In this document: positions 16,917 through 25,217 of the stretch, piece by piece
Layout of the letters: the number at the start of each line of letters is the position of its first letter
Position numbering within the stretch: the first letter of the stretch is position 1
Assembly (NCBI GenBank): GCA_020636995.1
Contig: JACJWU010000001.1
Span: 558,001 to 622,000 of the forward strand
Source: Actinomycetota bacterium
GTDB taxonomy: Bacteria > Actinomycetota > Actinomycetes > S36-B12 > UBA10799
Length of the DNA: 64,000 bases
Direction: 5' to 3'
Translations under genes and position numbers: made by a program
The notes under the pieces: model-generated
What the model was told of the DNA's origin: nothing
The model's input: the letters and a program-made list of their open reading frames with translations, nothing else
The model's database searches: none

Positions 16917-16922
16917 TAGGGT
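16917..16922 (+). promoter_or_regulatory. -10 hexamer of the MFS gene (leaderless)
   Basis: TAGGGT, a near-ideal actinobacterial -10, ends 6 nt before the GTG start of the MFS gene. Confidence 0.55.
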
Positions 16923-16928
16923 TGATGC

Positions 16929-18152
16929 GTGTTCGCCCCCTACCGTCATGTCCTGCGCACCCCCGGGGCACCGGCGTTCACAGGAGCCGGTTTCGTGGGC
17001 CGGCTGCCGATCTCCATGATCAGTCTGGGAATCGTCCTGCTCGAGACGTCCAAGGGCGTCTCGTACGGCGTGGCGGGCACCATCGCGGCCAGTTTCGCCG
17101 TGGCGGCTGCCATCGGCGGCCCCGTGGTCAGCGGATTCGTGGACCGCCACGGGCAGCACCGCATCCTGCCGTTGGCGGTTGCCGCCTACACGGTGTTCAT
17201 GGTGGGCCTGCTGGTGAGCCTGGACATGGCCTCGTCGTTGTGGCTGGTGATCCCACTGGCCGTCGGCGCGGGCATGATGATGCCGAACTTCGGGTCACTG
17301 GTGCGTGCCAGATGGGCGTACGTGCTTCCCGGCTCGGACGGGATCCACGTCGCCTATGCCTGGGAGAGCATCCTGGATGAGGTGGTGTTCGTCATCGGGC
17401 CGCCGCTGGCCACGGTGCTGGCGCTGCATGTGCACCCGACGGCGGCACTGATCGTCTGCGTGCTCCTGGTCCTCGTCGGCACCGCGTGGCTGGTCCCCCA
17501 ACGGCGAACCGAGCCTGCCCCGCATGGCCGGTCCAAGCGGATCGGACGCTTGACGATCCTTCAGCCCGGGATGCCGCTGGTCATCGCCGCGTTCGTCTTC
17601 ATCGGCGGGATCTTCGGTTCCTTCGAGGTCGTCACCGTGGCGTTCGCGCAGGAACAGGACGCCACATCGTCCACGGGCGTCCTGCTCGCCATCTACGCTT
17701 TCGGCTCCCTGCTCGCCGGGTTCGCCTACGGGGCCATGCGTTCCCCGCAGTTCCACGGTCGCCGGATGACGCTGATGCTCAGCGTGATGGCAGTGGTGAC
17801 GCTCGGCTTTCCGCTGGCCCCCAATGTCATGGTCCTCGCGCCGGTCGCCTTCCTGGCCGGCCTGTCCGTCTCCCCTGTCCTGATCTCCGGGACCGCCCTG
17901 GTGGAGCGGATCGTCCCCGCGGCGCAGCTCACCGAGGGCATCACCTGGACCAGTACGGGCATGGCCCTGGGCCTGGCCATCGCGACACCGGTCTCCGGTG
18001 TCATCATCGACTCCCGCGGCGCGCACACCGCCTACCTGGTCACGGCCGGGTGTGCGATCGCTGCCTGCGCAGCGAGCTGGGCGGGTAGCCGGGGGGTCCA
18101 CCGTGCGGAAGTACGTGCTCTGCAGATCATCGCTGCGAAGTCCGCCGTGTGA
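16929..18152 (+). CDS. MFS transporter
   Basis: A 407-residue membrane protein with twelve predicted hydrophobic helices in two halves separated by a basic loop (QRRTEPAPHGRSKRIGR, near residue 200). GPVVSGFVDRHGQHR near residue 65 is the loop 2-3 signature of the major facilitator superfamily. Substrate cannot be inferred. It is divergent from the ferrochelatase operon, sharing a 55-bp intergenic region, so coregulation with heme synthesis is possible. The start rests on the leaderless promoter just upstream. Confidence 0.88.
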   Translation: MFAPYRHVLRTPGAPAFTGAGFVGRLPISMISLGIVLLETSKGVSYGVAGTIAASFAVAAAIGGPVVSGFVDRHGQHRILPLAVAAYTVFMVGLLVSLDMASSLWLVIPLAVGAGMMMPNFGSLVRARWAYVLPGSDGIHVAYAWESILDEVVFVIGPPLATVLALHVHPTAALIVCVLLVLVGTAWLVPQRRTEPAPHGRSKRIGRLTILQPGMPLVIAAFVFIGGIFGSFEVVTVAFAQEQDATSSTGVLLAIYAFGSLLAGFAYGAMRSPQFHGRRMTLMLSVMAVVTLGFPLAPNVMVLAPVAFLAGLSVSPVLISGTALVERIVPAAQLTEGITWTSTGMALGLAIATPVSGVIIDSRGAHTAYLVTAGCAIAACAASWAGSRGVHRAEVRALQIIAAKSAV

Positions 18153-18242
18153 GACACGCCGCATCCGCGTGCGCGGGCTGCGTGGTCGGGGTCTGCCACA
18201 CTGAAGCCCGGACCAACACACCAACTGCTGGGGGCGGCACCG

Positions 18243-18941
18243 ATGCGGGAATTGCAGTTCGAGCGACTGTCGGATGATGGGGCACACATGGTGCTCATCG
18301 ACAGCCGCGGCGTGCAGTACACGCTGCCTGTGGACGAGGAACTCGCGGCATCGGTTCGCCGCGGCTTGCAGCGCACCGCGGTGCGCTCAGCACCGGGGAA
18401 CATCACCCCTCGGGACATCCAGGCCCTGATCCGGCAGGGTCACGGCATCGAGGACGTCGCGGCGCGCACCGGCCTGGCCGAGGACTTCGTACAGCGCTTC
18501 GCCGAACCCGTCATGGCCGAGATGGACTTCGTCATCCAGCGGGCGCGGCGCTTGTCGATCTACGCTGCGGGCCAACAGATACCGGTGGACGACCTCGTCG
18601 ACCGGGCCGCTCGCCGGGCAGATGTCCCGGTCGAGGAGCTGATGTGGTCCTGCCGCAAGACGGATGACTCGGCATGGCGTATCGATGCCAGCACCACGAC
18701 CCAAGACGTTCTGAGCCTGATCTTCCGGGTCAGCGAAGGCACCCTGACCCCCGCCGACGCGGCCACCGCGGAACTGTTGAAGGCCAATCGCGTCGTGGAC
18801 CTCACGCAGGGCGGTCAGCCCGCTCTGCCGAGGCACTGGGACGCACAGCACCCGGCGGCGAAAGCGGCCGCGCGCAGCGCACAGGCAGCCGTGGACGTGG
18901 TGCAGCCGGCCCTGACCGACGATCCGAGTCGGATCTTCTGA
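18243..18941 (+). CDS. sepH: Septation protein SepH (DUF3071)
   Basis: A 232-residue protein beginning MRELQFERLSDDGAHMVLID, the conserved SepH N-terminus, with a helix-turn-helix-like segment ITPRDIQALIRQGHGIEDVAARTGL (about 53-77) and the DUF3071 core to about residue 170. SepH binds FtsZ and stimulates filament assembly at actinobacterial division sites. It is shorter than the Streptomyces protein (over 300 residues), mainly in the variable C-terminal tail. A GGGGGCGG purine stretch precedes the ATG. Convergent with the DUF5998 gene. Confidence 0.9.
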   Translation: MRELQFERLSDDGAHMVLIDSRGVQYTLPVDEELAASVRRGLQRTAVRSAPGNITPRDIQALIRQGHGIEDVAARTGLAEDFVQRFAEPVMAEMDFVIQRARRLSIYAAGQQIPVDDLVDRAARRADVPVEELMWSCRKTDDSAWRIDASTTTQDVLSLIFRVSEGTLTPADAATAELLKANRVVDLTQGGQPALPRHWDAQHPAAKAAARSAQAAVDVVQPALTDDPSRIF

Positions 18942-18944
18942 ACC

Positions 18945-19532
18945 TCAGGAACTGGTCACGCTGATCAAGGATGCCGCGAAGCGCAGCGTCGCCTCGACGA
19001 CCTCGGCACCGTCCGCGGCACGTGACACGCGCAGGCTCCAGTCCTCGACGGCCAGCGCCCCGGTGTACCCGTGGTCGGCCTCACACTGAGGATCACCACA
19101 TGTGGCGGGCTCGAGGTCGATGCGACTGATACTGCCCCAGTTGACCGTCAGGACGACCTCGGACGGCAGGTCGCCGGGGCGGAAGTGGGCGGGATTGTCG
19201 ACCACCCGTTGTACGACGACCGGCCCGATCGTTGACAGGGGAACGGACTCGGTGGTGGACGTCGCCTGCACAGCACCATCGGGCTGACCATCGGAGTGTT
19301 CGTCCACATGCACCACGAGCAGCCGGCTCTCGGTCAGCAGCAGCACCGTGATGTGGCGACGGATCTCATCGGCGCGGTCGAACGTGGTCTCATGCTGGAC
19401 GATGAAGTCCTTCACCGCCTCGCGGCCCAGCGCGTTGTCCATGACGTCCTGCACGACGTCCGGGTAGTAGCCGGTGCGCTCGATCGCTTCCCGCAACGTA
19501 GGCCGGGTGGGGAGTGTCGCCATGGGGTCCAT
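18945..19532 (-). CDS. DUF5998 protein
   Basis: A 195-residue soluble protein with the family pattern LREAIERTGYYPDVVQDVMD at the N-terminus, HETTFDRADEIRRHITVLLLTESRL in the middle and a C-terminal CGDPQCEADHGY segment followed by a beta-rich end. It is commonly encoded near sepH and the acetyltransferase gene in actinobacteria. Function unknown. An ATG three codons downstream is an alternative start. Confidence 0.85.
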   Translation of the reverse strand: MDPMATLPTRPTLREAIERTGYYPDVVQDVMDNALGREAVKDFIVQHETTFDRADEIRRHITVLLLTESRLLVVHVDEHSDGQPDGAVQATSTTESVPLSTIGPVVVQRVVDNPAHFRPGDLPSEVVLTVNWGSISRIDLEPATCGDPQCEADHGYTGALAVEDWSLRVSRAADGAEVVEATLRFAASLISVTSS

Positions 19533-19626
19533 CTTGACACCTTGTGGCTGACCCCGGCAGAGCGGTTGGCAACGTGTGGGCGGCTCGGGCCGGCGTGCGG
19601 CGACCCCCGATCGTCAGGGATCCCAC

Positions 19627-22317
19627 TCAGCCCGGCAGACGGCGCGCTTCCAGATCGGCCCGGATCAGCGCCGGCCCGCACCATGCCCCGGCACCCACCA
19701 CGGCCAGCCCGCGCCCCGAGACGATGATCGGATTCAACTCGAGTCGCGTGATCTCGGGCAGATCGTCGGCCAGCTGACCCACCCGATGGATGAGACCGGC
19801 CAGCAGTTCGATGTCGGCCGGCGGGGAGTCCCGGTATCCGAACAACAACGGGGCCGCTTTGGGCGCCTTGATCAGGTCGTCGACGTCCCGATCGGTGAGC
19901 GGTGGGATCCGGAAGCCCCGGTCCTGCAGCAGACGTGTGACCTCCCCGGCGATACCGAACGACACGACCGGACCGAAGAGGGCGTCCTCCCGCTTCTCCA
20001 CGACGCACGCCACGCCTGCCGGCGCCTGTTGCTGCAGGACGAGTCTCTTCTGTGCCTCCGGTGGCAGTGTCGCGATCATGGACAGGTATGCCGTGCGGAC
20101 CGCGCCCTCGTTCTCGAGATTGACCCGCACACCACCGAGGTCGGGTCGGTGCACCAGCCCCGGGTGGGCGGTCTTCAGAACGACCGGATAGCCGATCTCG
20201 CCGGCCACCGCCACGGCCTGCGTCTCACTGGTGACCACGTAGGAGTCCCACAGGTGGATCCCGTAGCACTCGAGGATGCGCTGCAGTTCCTCGGTCTGCA
20301 TGGGCACCAACGAGTGCTCCCCATGCACCGAAACCGCATTGTCACGGACCTCCTGGATGACGATCCGGGCCCGCCGCGGCGAGACGTCGGGCAACTCCGG
20401 GACCGTCCCGCGAGGCGTGTCGAGCCACCGCGAATACGCCACCAGGGTCGCCAGCGACTTCACCGCGGGCTCCACCTCGTGGAAGACGGGCACCGAGCCC
20501 CGCCCCGGAAGACCGTGTGGTCCCGGGATGTCGATCACGCGCCGGTCGTGCTCCTCAGCCATGAGCACCGCCACGATCGGCTTGGTGGAGTCCTCGGCCA
20601 CGTCCCGCAGCGCATCCCCAACGCTGAGGTTGTCGCCGCGCATCACCGGGACGTGCAGCACGATCACCGAATCCGAGTCCGGACTCGCGATGGCGGCGGC
20701 GACGGCGTCACGCAGGTTCCCGACATCGGCGGTGTGGCTGAGCAGAACCGGATCACCGGCGACGTCGAGACCGTTGGCTTCGCAGGCGTCGGCGGTGAGC
20801 ACACCGAGGGCATCGGTGTTGCCGATCACCGCGACCCGGCGTCCGCGGGGCAACGGCTGGAACGTCAACAGACTTGCCACGTCGAACAACTCCGTCAAGG
20901 AGTCCACCTGCATCACGCCGGCCTGTTCGAACATGGCGTCGATCGCCTGGGCGGGCAGGGCCGTGCGCCGGACCGTGTGACCCAGCGGCAGAGACTGCGA
21001 ACTGCGCCCGGAACGCACCGCCACGATCGGCTTGCGGGCGCCGAGGCGCCGCGCGACGCGCGCGAACTTGCGTGGATTACCGATGCTCTCGAGGTAGAGC
21101 AGCACCAGACTTGTCGCGTCGTCATCCTCCCAGTACTGCAACAGGTCATTGGCGGAGACGTCGGCGCGATTACCGGCCGAGACGAACGTCGAGACCCCCA
21201 GTCCCCGGTCCCGGGCTGTCTTGAGCAGCGACACCCCGAGCGCGCCGGACTGTGCGAAGAAGCCGATCCTGCCGCGCAACACTTCGGACGGGATGAGAGA
21301 GGCGTTGAGTTGTACGTGCGGATCGGTGTTCATGATCCCCAGAGCATTGGGGCCGATGATCCGCAGGCCGTTCGTTCGTGCGTGCTGGATCAGCCGCTGC
21401 TGCAGAGCACGGCCGTCCGGTCCGGACTCCGCGAAGCCCGCGCTCACCACGACGGCACCCATCACGCCAGCCTTCCCGCAATCGGTGATGGCATCGAGCA
21501 CCTGCTCGGCGGGAAGGGCGATGACTGCCAAGTCGATCGGGCCGGGAGCCGAACTCACCGACGGGAAGCAGGCAACGCCGGAGATGATCTCGGCCTCCGG
21601 ATGGATGGCCACGAACTGACCCGTGAACTCCGCGTGCTTCAGGTTCCGCAGGAGCACGTTCCCGATGGTCCCCTCGCGTCGACTCGCACCCACCAGTGCC
21701 ACCCCCCGCGGCGCGAGCAGCGCAGCGATGGAGCGCGCCTCACCACGGTGTTCGCGGGCCTGCATGACCTCCCGCGAGGACTGGGTGGGGCTGATGTCGA
21801 AATGCAACTTCACCACGCCCTCGTCCATCGCTGACGTCGGCTTGTAGCCCGCCTCCTCGAAGGTCGCCAGCATCCGGCGGTTCGACGGCAGGACCTCGGC
21901 GACGAAACGGGTGATCCCGCGCTCCCGGGCGGCCACCGCCAGGTGCTCGAGGAGGATCGAGCCGAGGCCGCGTCCCTGATGCTCGTCACTGATGACGAAG
22001 GCGATCTCCGCCTCCACCAGGTCGATGCGGTCGTAGCGGCCCACACCGATGATCTCCCCGGCGATCACTGCGACCAGCGCAACCCGGTCCACGTAGTCCA
22101 CATTGGTGAAGCGCAGAAGGTCCTTCTCGGTGAGCCTCGGGTAGGGGGCGAAGAACCGGAAGTACACCGTTTCCGGTGACAGGCTCTCGTGGAACGAGGC
22201 CAGGGCGTCCCGGTCCTCGGGCCGGATCGGCCGGATGTGGCAGATGCGTCCGTCACGCAGAATGACGTCCGCCTCCCAGTGCTCGGGGTACCCCTCGGAC
22301 ACCGGTTCCGCAGTCAT
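19627..22317 (-). CDS. GNAT acetyltransferase fused to an ADP-forming acyl-CoA synthetase-like module
   Basis: An 896-residue multidomain protein. Residues 1-200: GNAT domain, with ISDEHQGRGLGSILLEHLA giving the acetyl-CoA pyrophosphate loop. About 215-345: CoA-binding Rossmann domain (VALVGASRREGTIGN). 350-500: succinyl-CoA-synthetase-like domain (GFFAQSGALGVSLL). 665-896: ATP-grasp domain (GYPVVLKTAHPGLVHRPDLGGV). This matches the Pat/PatZ-type protein lysine acetyltransferases, with the GNAT at the N-terminus. The inferred role is acyl-CoA-responsive protein acetylation, typically silencing acyl-CoA synthetases. The ATG at 22317 follows a TACGGT -10 hexamer by 7 nt, replacing a longer frame. 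Confidence 0.9.
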   Translation of the reverse strand: MTAEPVSEGYPEHWEADVILRDGRICHIRPIRPEDRDALASFHESLSPETVYFRFFAPYPRLTEKDLLRFTNVDYVDRVALVAVIAGEIIGVGRYDRIDLVEAEIAFVISDEHQGRGLGSILLEHLAVAARERGITRFVAEVLPSNRRMLATFEEAGYKPTSAMDEGVVKLHFDISPTQSSREVMQAREHRGEARSIAALLAPRGVALVGASRREGTIGNVLLRNLKHAEFTGQFVAIHPEAEIISGVACFPSVSSAPGPIDLAVIALPAEQVLDAITDCGKAGVMGAVVVSAGFAESGPDGRALQQRLIQHARTNGLRIIGPNALGIMNTDPHVQLNASLIPSEVLRGRIGFFAQSGALGVSLLKTARDRGLGVSTFVSAGNRADVSANDLLQYWEDDDATSLVLLYLESIGNPRKFARVARRLGARKPIVAVRSGRSSQSLPLGHTVRRTALPAQAIDAMFEQAGVMQVDSLTELFDVASLLTFQPLPRGRRVAVIGNTDALGVLTADACEANGLDVAGDPVLLSHTADVGNLRDAVAAAIASPDSDSVIVLHVPVMRGDNLSVGDALRDVAEDSTKPIVAVLMAEEHDRRVIDIPGPHGLPGRGSVPVFHEVEPAVKSLATLVAYSRWLDTPRGTVPELPDVSPRRARIVIQEVRDNAVSVHGEHSLVPMQTEELQRILECYGIHLWDSYVVTSETQAVAVAGEIGYPVVLKTAHPGLVHRPDLGGVRVNLENEGAVRTAYLSMIATLPPEAQKRLVLQQQAPAGVACVVEKREDALFGPVVSFGIAGEVTRLLQDRGFRIPPLTDRDVDDLIKAPKAAPLLFGYRDSPPADIELLAGLIHRVGQLADDLPEITRLELNPIIVSGRGLAVVGAGAWCGPALIRADLEARRLPG

Positions 22318-22324
22318 GGCTCCC

Positions 22325-22330
22325 ACCGTA
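22325..22330 (-). promoter_or_regulatory. -10 hexamer of the acetyltransferase gene (leaderless)
   Basis: Minus-strand TACGGT (TANNNT) lies 7 nt before the ATG of the GNAT/acyl-CoA synthetase gene. Confidence 0.45.
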
Positions 22331-22432
22331 GCGATCGCGCGGCGGTCTGGCCGGGTGTGAAGTTGTGGATGCGCGGGCGGCCACGACACGCCGGCGCGGT
22401 AAACTCGTCTCGAGTTGCTGAAGGAATCCCTA

Positions 22433-22510
22433 ATGACTACCTTGTCAACGGCCGATACTCCGGTCGTGGGACAAAACAGCCCACGAGTTACGCAGTTTGG
22501 AGGTGCGTGA
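22433..22510 (+). CDS. Possible 25-residue leader peptide
   Basis: A short frame starting ATG, with AAGGA nine nt upstream, encoding MTTLSTADTPVVGQNSPRVT and five further residues. Its TGA overlaps the ATG of the next small gene by one base (TGATG), the classic reinitiation arrangement. A TAAACT hexamer at 22400-22405 could be its -10 element. It is too short for a coding-statistics argument; the coupling and ribosome site are the only support. No similarity recognised. Confidence 0.35.
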   Translation: MTTLSTADTPVVGQNSPRVTQFGGA

Positions 22511-22662
22511 TGACCGCCGACTTGGTCCTTCTCCGCCAGCGCGAGCAGTTGCTGTCAGCGCGAATCGCCAGCACCGAGGATCCGTTCCTCCGCGACAACC
22601 TCGAGAGTGACCGTCAGAAGATCCTGGCGCAGATCGAGGCCCTGTCCAATTCCGCTGCCTGA
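22510..22662 (+). CDS. Small coiled-coil protein
   Basis: A 50-residue protein, MTADLVLLRQREQLLSARIA onward, predicted almost entirely helical with heptad-like Leu/Ile spacing. GGAGG six nt before the ATG (22499-22503) is a strong ribosome site. It ends 64 nt before the ParC start. No family recognised; the size and charged helix suggest a small binding or regulatory partner, possibly dimeric. Coupled to the 25-residue frame upstream by TGATG. Confidence 0.55.
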   Translation: MTADLVLLRQREQLLSARIASTEDPFLRDNLESDRQKILAQIEALSNSAA

Positions 22663-22726
22663 CACCATCCACACCCGCCCGCACCCCTGCGCGGGTTTGC
22701 CGCATCCCTGAGTGAGAATGAGGCTC

Positions 22727-25144
22727 ATGGCCTCCGGCACCCTGATCCCCCCTGACGAGGGGCACGTGACGGACATCGACGTCTCCGTGGAGATGAAGTC
22801 CAGTTTCCTCACGTACGCCTACTCCGTCATCTACTCACGCGCCCTGCCAGACGCTCGCGACGGCCTGAAGCCCGTCCAGCGACGCATCCTCTACCAGATG
22901 GGCCAGATGGGCCTGTGGAACGATCGCGGCCACGTGAAGTGTGCCCGCGTCGTCGGTGAGGTCATGGGTCGCCTGCACCCCCATGGGGACTCGGCCATCT
23001 ACGACGCCCTCGTGCGCATGGCGCAGCCGTTCTCCATGCGGCTGCCGTTCGTCGACGGGCACGGCAACTTCGGCTCTCCGGACGACGGTCCCGCCGCGAT
23101 GCGTTATACAGAGTGCCGACTGGCGGCCGCTGCCCGCCCGATGCTCGAGGCGATCGACGAGGACGTCGTCGACTTCGGGCCGAACTTCGACGGCCGCGAA
23201 GTGCAGCCGGAGGTCCTGCCTGCGGCGATCCCCGCGTTGCTCGTCAACGGGACCACCGGCATCGCGGTCGGCATGGCGACCAACATGGCCCCCCACAACC
23301 TCGTCGAGGTCATCGCCGCCGCCCGCCACCTGCTCAAACACCCGAAGGCCACACTCGAGACGCTCATGCGGTACGTCCCGGGTCCGGATCTGCCCACCGG
23401 GGGCCAGATCATCGGGCTCGACGGGATCCGCGATGCCTACGAGGCCGGCCGGGGATCGTTCAAGATCCGCGCGACAGCACAGGTGGAGTCGCTGACCCCG
23501 CGAAAGCGCGGCATCGTCATCACGGAACTGCCCTACAACGTCGGGGCCGAGCGCATCATCGAGAAGATCAAGGAACTGCACGACGCCAAGAAGATCACCG
23601 GTGTCTCCGCGGTGACGGATCTGTCGGACGGCGAGCAGGGCACCCGCCTGGTCATCGAGGTGAAGAGTGGCTTCAACCCCGAGGCGGTGCTCTCCGATCT
23701 GTACCGCCTCACCCCGCTCGAGGACAACTTCACGATCAATGCCGTGGCGCTGGTCGACGGCGCGCCGAAGACCCTCGGGCTACGGGAACTCCTGCAGGTC
23801 TTCCTCGACCACCGGATCGAGGTCATCCGCCGACGCAGCGCGTTCCGACTGCGCAAGGCCCAGGAGCGGCTGCACCTCGTCGACGGTCTGTTGATCGCCA
23901 TCCTGGACATCGATGAGGTCATCCAGGTCATCCGCGGCAGTGACGACACCGCCGCCGCACGCACCCGCCTGATGCAGATCTTCGAACTGTCCTTGGAGCA
24001 GGCGAACTACATCCTCGAGATGCCGCTTCGCCGGCTGACGAAGTTCTCGCGCATCGAGCTGGAGGCGGAGCGCGATGAGCTGCATGCCACGATCGCCGGG
24101 CTGGAAGAGTTGCTTGCCAGCGACGAGGTGCTGAAGGCCACGCTCGACGCCGAACTGGCCGACGTGGCAGACACCTTCGGCACACCCCGCCGAACGGTGC
24201 TGCTCGATTCGGCGGGCCCCACTGTCGCATCGCACGATCTCGAGATCCCCGACGAGGAATGCCAGGTTCTGGTGTCCGTGACCGGGATGGCCGCGCGTAC
24301 GTCGACGGCGGACGCCCCCCATGCAGGCAGCAAGCGTGTGCCCCACGATGCGTTGCTGGGGGTGCTTCCGGCGACGACCCGCGGTCAGATCGCGGTGTTC
24401 ACCTCCACCGGGCAGATCGTGCCCCTCGAGGTTGTGGACCTGCCGACATTGCCGGCAACTGCCGACTCACCATCACTGAAGGCCACCGTCTCCGTGCGCG
24501 ACTTCCTGCACCTGCCCCCCGATGCCGCAATCGCGGGCGTCGCCGCCTTCGGTTCCACGGTCACCTTGGTCACTGCGCAGGGAAAGGTGAAGCGTTTCGT
24601 GGTGGATCCGGGCTCGAAGCAGGCCTTGGCCCTCGACGCCAAGGACGGACTCGTGGCAGCGTTCCCGACCCGCGAGACCGACGACGTGGTGTTCATCAGT
24701 TCGGCGGGTCAGTTGCTGCGCAGCGCCGCCTCCAGCGTGCCCGTCCAGGGTGCCGGAGCCCGCGGCGTGGCCGGGATGAAGCTCAAGGACGGTGCTCACG
24801 TGGTGGCGGCCGGCAACGGCGGGGAGGACTGCCAGGTGGTCACTGTGGCTGGTGCCGGTGCGACCGCCACAAGCGTCAAGGTGACGGCGCTGGAGGCATT
24901 CCCCCGTACCGGCCGGGATGGTGTGGGCGTGCGGTGCCACAGACTGCTGGCCGCCGAATCGGCCCTGCTCACCGGCTGGGTGGCCGTCAACCCGTTGGCG
25001 TGTTCCCCCGGCGGAAAGCCCTTGCCGCTCCCGGAGATCGATGAACGGCGTGACGCGTCAGGCTCGCAGAGTCCCGCCGCGAAGATCGTCATCGGCAGCG
25101 CGGCTCCGCCGCCGGCTACGGTGGACGGGGTCCTCTTCCCCTGA
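22727..25144 (+). CDS. parC: DNA topoisomerase IV subunit A (ParC/GyrA2)
   Basis: An 805-residue type IIA topoisomerase A subunit. SRALPDARDGLKPVQRR and HPHGDSAIYDALVRMAQ are the DNA-gate signatures, and Tyr127 in AMRYTEC is the catalytic tyrosine forming the DNA phosphotyrosine. The C-terminal domain (about 500-805) has degenerate beta-pinwheel repeats and no clear GyrA box, which with the ParE gene about 5 kb downstream on the opposite strand favours topoisomerase IV over gyrase. It decatenates sister chromosomes together with ParE. The ATG at 22727 has GAGG just upstream; two earlier in-frame starts are less well placed. Confidence 0.93.
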   Translation: MASGTLIPPDEGHVTDIDVSVEMKSSFLTYAYSVIYSRALPDARDGLKPVQRRILYQMGQMGLWNDRGHVKCARVVGEVMGRLHPHGDSAIYDALVRMAQPFSMRLPFVDGHGNFGSPDDGPAAMRYTECRLAAAARPMLEAIDEDVVDFGPNFDGREVQPEVLPAAIPALLVNGTTGIAVGMATNMAPHNLVEVIAAARHLLKHPKATLETLMRYVPGPDLPTGGQIIGLDGIRDAYEAGRGSFKIRATAQVESLTPRKRGIVITELPYNVGAERIIEKIKELHDAKKITGVSAVTDLSDGEQGTRLVIEVKSGFNPEAVLSDLYRLTPLEDNFTINAVALVDGAPKTLGLRELLQVFLDHRIEVIRRRSAFRLRKAQERLHLVDGLLIAILDIDEVIQVIRGSDDTAAARTRLMQIFELSLEQANYILEMPLRRLTKFSRIELEAERDELHATIAGLEELLASDEVLKATLDAELADVADTFGTPRRTVLLDSAGPTVASHDLEIPDEECQVLVSVTGMAARTSTADAPHAGSKRVPHDALLGVLPATTRGQIAVFTSTGQIVPLEVVDLPTLPATADSPSLKATVSVRDFLHLPPDAAIAGVAAFGSTVTLVTAQGKVKRFVVDPGSKQALALDAKDGLVAAFPTRETDDVVFISSAGQLLRSAASSVPVQGAGARGVAGMKLKDGAHVVAAGNGGEDCQVVTVAGAGATATSVKVTALEAFPRTGRDGVGVRCHRLLAAESALLTGWVAVNPLACSPGGKPLPLPEIDERRDASGSQSPAAKIVIGSAAPPPATVDGVLFP

Positions 25145-25217
25145 TCAGGATGGACCGTCAGGCGTACGCTGGAATTGGGAGGCTTCGGCACCCGTCGGCC
25201 TCCGCGCTGGAGGGATC

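Noticed and set aside
19576..21834. A 752-codon open frame antisense to the acetyltransferase fusion
   Set aside because: His/Arg/Gln-rich composition typical of antisense frames in GC-rich genes, no domain seen.
22727..25144. Gyrase A rather than ParC
   Set aside because: No clear GyrA box is seen in the C-terminal domain, the nearby GHKL subunit is ParE-like, and the neighbourhood matches the ParC/ParE region of actinobacteria.
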